In this document: piece after piece, positions 5,974-8,282 of the stretch
Position numbering within the stretch: position 1 is the stretch's first letter
How the letters are laid out: the number at the start of each line of letters is the position of its first letter
From: Promethearchaeota archaeon
GTDB lineage: Archaea > Asgardarchaeota > Lokiarchaeia > Sigynarchaeales > SOKP01
DNA length: 8,282 bases
Reading direction: 5' to 3'
Assembly (NCBI GenBank): GCA_016839425.1
Contig: JAEOUI010000048.1
Location: 1 to 8,282, forward strand
Translations under genes and position numbers: made by a program
The notes under the pieces: generated by a model
The model's input: the letters and a program-made list of their open reading frames with translations, nothing else
Database searches by the model: none
What the model was told of the DNA's origin: nothing

Positions 5974-6093
5974 TCATGCTCCCATCTGTTGGTAAAAATA
6001 AGCTATTGATTCGTATTGACCTTGAATGATCCCAAAAGTTAGCAAGGATAGGGCAACTAATAATACGATGGTAGCAATTAGTGAGCGTCTCAT
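5974..6093 (-). CDS. Putative single-TM microprotein (39 aa)
   Basis: A short minus-strand frame begins MRRSLIATIVLLVALSLLTF and continues to a polar, tyrosine-rich tail (GQYESIAYFYQQMGA). The two arginines before a hydrophobic stretch of about 20 residues predict an N-in single-span membrane protein. It fills most of the gap between its neighbours. A good BRE/TATA candidate (GGAAAT then TTTTATTTAA, 6118-6132) lies 29 bases upstream of the ATG, fitting a near-leaderless mRNA. The stop is TGA, with TAA four codons further on. No homologue is recognised. The clear membrane topology favours a real gene, but the size is small enough for chance. Confidence 0.5.
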   Translation of the reverse strand: MRRSLIATIVLLVALSLLTFGIIQGQYESIAYFYQQMGA

Positions 6094-6117
6094 TTGAAGA
6101 TATAAAATTTTTTACTG

Positions 6118-6132
6118 TTAAATAAAATTTCC
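6118..6132 (-). promoter_or_regulatory. Candidate BRE/TATA for the 39-aa frame
   Basis: On the minus strand GGAAAT is followed at once by TTTTATTTAA, which matches an archaeal BRE next to a TATA box. The box centre is about 29 bases before the ATG at 6093, so transcription would start within a few bases of the start codon. Confidence 0.38.
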
Positions 6133-6152
6133 ATTTTCACTATCTTTTATTT

Positions 6153-7022
6153 TTATTTGGCAAGATCTTCGAGCGTTGCAATTTTTTTTGTAATTTTTTC
6201 GATCTTTGTTTTATAGTCAGCGTCCGAAGTTTTGAATTGTTCTTGTGAGATCTCTTTAGAAGAAAATCGGCCATTATTTAATTTTTTATCACCTATCAGT
6301 TCAGCTTTTTCCGTTTTTAGTTCTTGAATCCATAGCTTGATCCCCATGAGCAATTCCGCTTTTTCCATATCAGCAGAATCTTTTTCGGTCTTATATTTCT
6401 CTTTTAACTTTTCAAAAGTTTCCTTATTCATCTTTTTCAAGCGGAATTCCCTTGTCAGATTCTTGAGTTGAAACACCTTAGTATCAATATTCTTGTTTAA
6501 TCTCTTGATTATGAAGACATCATCCATTTCGGATTTTATTTCGGTTTCTTCTTGTTTGAGGTCAGAAATAAGTTGCTTTACGGCTTCTAATTGCACATTA
6601 GTTTTTTGTTTGAAATCAAAATCAGTCTCATATTGTGTTGATTTCGTGGCGGTTAGGATATCGTTTAATTTTTGGGATAGCGTTTGCTTGTTAAACTCTA
6701 TTTCCGTGAACCGGATATATAAGTCAATTTGATGTTTAACATCGTCAGGTAGGGGGATGGCTTCTACAACGATATCTGCAGGTTTACTTTCCTCGATTTC
6801 CTCCACTTCCACGTCCTCTACTTCCTTTTCTTCTTTTTTTGGCTGGATTTCTTCTTCCTTTGGTAATGGTTCCTCTTTCTTTGAAGCTTTCTTGACCTCT
6901 TCTTTTTTACCGGTTGCTGCTTCTTTATAAGCCGAGTTCGTGAGTAAAGGTTTTCCACAAGCTATACAAAATTTATCCTCTGGCTTGACCGGATTTCCGC
7001 AATATACACAAAATTTACGCAT
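6153..7022 (-). CDS. N-terminal zinc ribbon plus long coiled-coil protein (289 aa)
   Basis: The first 25 residues form a zinc ribbon: CVYCGNPVKPEDKFCIACGK, with Cys5, Cys8, Cys19 and Cys22. Residues 30-90 are a low-complexity Lys/Glu/Pro linker. Residues about 95-289 are almost entirely charged helix and should form coiled coil. Two similar units, KKMNKETFEKLKEKYKTE (196-213) and KEISQEQFKTSDADYKTK (256-273), recall the I-S-x-E-x-F/Y...Y helical-hairpin motif common in archaeal coiled-coil proteins. There is no signal peptide or TM helix, so it is probably cytosolic. Its role is unknown; a scaffold or adaptor is plausible. It is divergent from selB, with a TATA-like element at 7069-7080 and a palindrome at 7051-7068 ahead of it. 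No Shine-Dalgarno precedes the ATG at 7022. Confidence 0.88.
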   Translation of the reverse strand: MRKFCVYCGNPVKPEDKFCIACGKPLLTNSAYKEAATGKKEEVKKASKKEEPLPKEEEIQPKKEEKEVEDVEVEEIEESKPADIVVEAIPLPDDVKHQIDLYIRFTEIEFNKQTLSQKLNDILTATKSTQYETDFDFKQKTNVQLEAVKQLISDLKQEETEIKSEMDDVFIIKRLNKNIDTKVFQLKNLTREFRLKKMNKETFEKLKEKYKTEKDSADMEKAELLMGIKLWIQELKTEKAELIGDKKLNNGRFSSKEISQEQFKTSDADYKTKIEKITKKIATLEDLAK

Positions 7023-7050
7023 TTTTTTGACTCGAATTTTGCAAGTGTTA

Positions 7051-7068
7051 CCAAATGAAATTATTTGG
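7051..7068. repeat. Perfect palindrome CCAAAT-N6-ATTTGG near a start site
   Basis: CCAAAT (7051-7056) and ATTTGG (7063-7068) are inverted copies with a 6-base spacer. It lies immediately downstream of the minus-strand TATA candidate at 7069-7080 and covers the predicted transcription start of the zinc-ribbon/coiled-coil gene. This is a standard operator position for a dimeric archaeal repressor. Chance occurrence in AT-rich DNA cannot be excluded. Confidence 0.45.
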
Positions 7069-7080
7069 TTTAATTATATA
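7069..7080 (-). promoter_or_regulatory. Candidate TATA box for the zinc-ribbon/coiled-coil gene
   Basis: On the minus strand TATATAATTAAA lies about 50 bases upstream of the ATG at 7022. A start about 25 bases downstream falls near 7050 and leaves a leader of about 28 nt. Confidence 0.42.
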
Positions 7081-7145
7081 ATCAGAACAATTTAATAAAA
7101 AATATTGGGAGTTCGGTTTTTGATTTATAATTCAATTTCTCTTTG

Positions 7146-7155
7146 GATATAAAAT
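7146..7155 (+). promoter_or_regulatory. Candidate TATA box for selB
   Basis: GATATAAAAT lies about 56 bases before the ATG at 7207, predicting a start near 7176 and a leader of about 30 nt. The leader would contain GAGG at 7198-7201, five bases before the start codon, which supports the 7207 start. Confidence 0.4.
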
Positions 7156-7206
7156 GATAGGATGAAAAAAATAGAATAAAAAAAAATCAATATTTTAGAG
7201 GCAAGA

Positions 7207-8277
7207 ATGCTTTATCTTGTTATAACAAACAAATCGATTTCTACATCTTTAATGGAAAGCAAGAAGAAAATTCCCGTACACATTGGTTTGTTCGGGCACA
7301 TAGACTCTGGAAAAACCGAATTGGCGTCTTCACTTAGCGAAGTGATCTCTACAGCAGGTATTGACGCACATCCTCAAAGCAAAGAGCGAGGGATCACGAT
7401 AGATCTTGGATTCACAAGCCTCTCATTGGGAAATTACCTTGTTACTCTCGTAGACGGGCCTGGTCACGCCGATTTAATAAAGATCAGCGCATCCTCCGTC
7501 GAGATAATCGATTGTGCCATTATCGTTATTGATATAAACAAGGGACCCCAAGTGCAAACGGGAGAACATATCATCATGATCGAATCGCTTGATATCAAGA
7601 ATTTAATCGTTGTACTCAATAAAACTGATATCTTTAAGGGGGACATTGCCCTGGAGGTCAAAAAAACAAGAGATTTTTTTTCAACAACAACTTTTGGGGT
7701 AGATATACCCATATATCCCGTATCGGCAAAAAAAAAAGAAGGAGTTGAAGTACTAAAAAACGGACTTCTCGAAACTATTAAAAAACTTGAAATCAAAAGA
7801 GAAATCGAAGGAAATTTGGTCATTCCAATCGATCACCATTTTCCAATAAAGGGCATGGGTGCCATCCTGACGGGTACGGTATTAAGCGGAAAATTAAAGG
7901 TAGGTCAGACCATATATGTGCTTCCAATTCAGGAAACTGGGAGGATTAAAAGCATCGAAGTGTTTCATCAAGGAGTCGAGAGCGCCGAAGCAGGAGATAG
8001 AGTAGGAGTAAATGTGAAAAACTTGGATTTAAACAAGGTATATCGGGGGTGTATAATAACTGACAACGAAAAAGCGTTTACTTACACCGATATTATTGAA
8101 GTAAAGGTTAAAAAAAGCGTCCTATTCAAGCCCGAAACCAGGCCTGGAACCCAAGTACATTTAACTATTGGGATGAACTCGGTCGCGGGTAATATCTTCC
8201 CTTATTACGAGGAGCACGGAAAGAAAATACAGTCATCCATTTCAAGCACGAACAAGGAATTTAAAGCGTGTTTATGA
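7207..8277 (+). CDS. selB: SelB, selenocysteine-specific elongation factor (interrupted by in-frame UGA in domain III)
   Basis: SelB is the GTPase that binds Sec-tRNA(Sec) and delivers it to UGA codons. G1 is GHIDSGKT (res 30-37). The Sec-factor switch I is PQSKERGITIDLGF (56-69), typical of archaeal SelB and eukaryotic EFSec. G3 is DGPGH (83-87), G4 NKTD (138-141) and G5 SAK (173-175). Domain II includes FPIKGMGAILTGTV and the AGDRVGVNV barrel strand; domain III starts near VYRGCII. ATG 7207 is supported by GAGG at 7198-7201. The family-like N-terminus instead starts at ATG 7252 (MESKKKIPV), so 15 extra residues are uncertain. The frame hits TGA at 8275-8277 after ACL, in the middle of domain III. 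Archaeal SelBs are usually about 460 residues or more, with a domain IV. Missing sequence past the window, recoding of UGA, or a mutation or assembly error could each explain this. Confidence 0.93.
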   Translation: MLYLVITNKSISTSLMESKKKIPVHIGLFGHIDSGKTELASSLSEVISTAGIDAHPQSKERGITIDLGFTSLSLGNYLVTLVDGPGHADLIKISASSVEIIDCAIIVIDINKGPQVQTGEHIIMIESLDIKNLIVVLNKTDIFKGDIALEVKKTRDFFSTTTFGVDIPIYPVSAKKKEGVEVLKNGLLETIKKLEIKREIEGNLVIPIDHHFPIKGMGAILTGTVLSGKLKVGQTIYVLPIQETGRIKSIEVFHQGVESAEAGDRVGVNVKNLDLNKVYRGCIITDNEKAFTYTDIIEVKVKKSVLFKPETRPGTQVHLTIGMNSVAGNIFPYYEEHGKKIQSSISSTNKEFKACL

Positions 8278-8282
8278 CTCAA

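Noticed and set aside
3702..6152. SECIS-like elements downstream of the genes in the middle of the window
   Set aside because: The only hairpins found (3735-3774, 5933-5953) lack a convincing archaeal or eukaryotic SECIS core, and the nearby larger genes end in TAA.
7728..7737. A10 run in selB as a frameshift or slippage site
   Set aside because: The frame before and after the run is continuous and matches SelB (G5 SAK followed by domain linker), so no shift is needed.
1..8282. CRISPR arrays, insertion sequences, rRNA, integrase attachment sites
   Set aside because: No spaced direct repeats, transposase motifs or rRNA-like sequence were seen by eye; small or degenerate elements could be missed without a search.

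Overview
The window reads as part of an AT-rich archaeal genome. Evidence: an archaeal/eukaryotic-type selenocysteine (Sec) pathway, a tRNA-Sec of archaeal architecture (9-bp acceptor stem, 7-bp D stem, encoded CCA) with a splicing-endonuclease-type intron, TATA-like boxes close upstream of genes, few strong Shine-Dalgarno sites, oligo-T terminators, and several small zinc-ribbon proteins. Among archaea the Sec trait is known in a few methanogens (Methanococcales, Methanopyrus) and in Asgard archaea of the Lokiarchaeia type. The zinc-ribbon/coiled-coil content and the absence of methanogenesis genes make an Asgard source my preferred inference, but the sequence does not prove it.

Layout. Positions 1-629 (minus) hold the N-terminal 209 codons of spcS (SepSecS, O-phosphoseryl-tRNA(Sec):selenocysteinyl-tRNA synthase), cut by the window edge. 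Only 23 bases upstream on the same strand lies tRNA-Sec (653-775, anticodon UCA), whose T-loop is interrupted by a ~30-nt intron. An AT-rich divergent intergenic region (776-1000) follows. Then comes a two-gene plus-strand membrane operon: an unidentified ~8-TM protein and an APC-superfamily permease, overlapping by 8 bases. An oligo-T terminator and an inverted repeat precede a 58-aa zinc-ribbon protein (3833-4009). On the minus strand follow a DedA/VTT-family membrane protein (4032-4769) and a CoA-pyrophosphatase-type Nudix hydrolase (4841-5560). A divergent 99-aa C/H zinc-binding protein (5641-5940) faces a 39-aa single-TM microprotein (5974-6093, minus). A zinc-ribbon plus coiled-coil protein (6153-7022, minus) is divergent from selB (7207 onward), the Sec-specific elongation factor. 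The selB frame meets an in-frame UGA at 8275, five bases before the window ends and before domain III is complete.

How it fits together: SepSecS makes Sec on tRNA-Sec from the phosphoseryl-tRNA intermediate, and SelB delivers Sec-tRNA to the ribosome at UGA codons. Three of the core components therefore sit within about 8 kb. The kinase (pstK) and selenophosphate synthetase (selD) are not in the window. The genes in between (permease, DedA, Nudix, zinc proteins) have no evident selenium role. Most notable observations: the T-loop intron in tRNA-Sec, the tRNA-Sec/spcS tandem that looks dicistronic, and the UGA inside selB.
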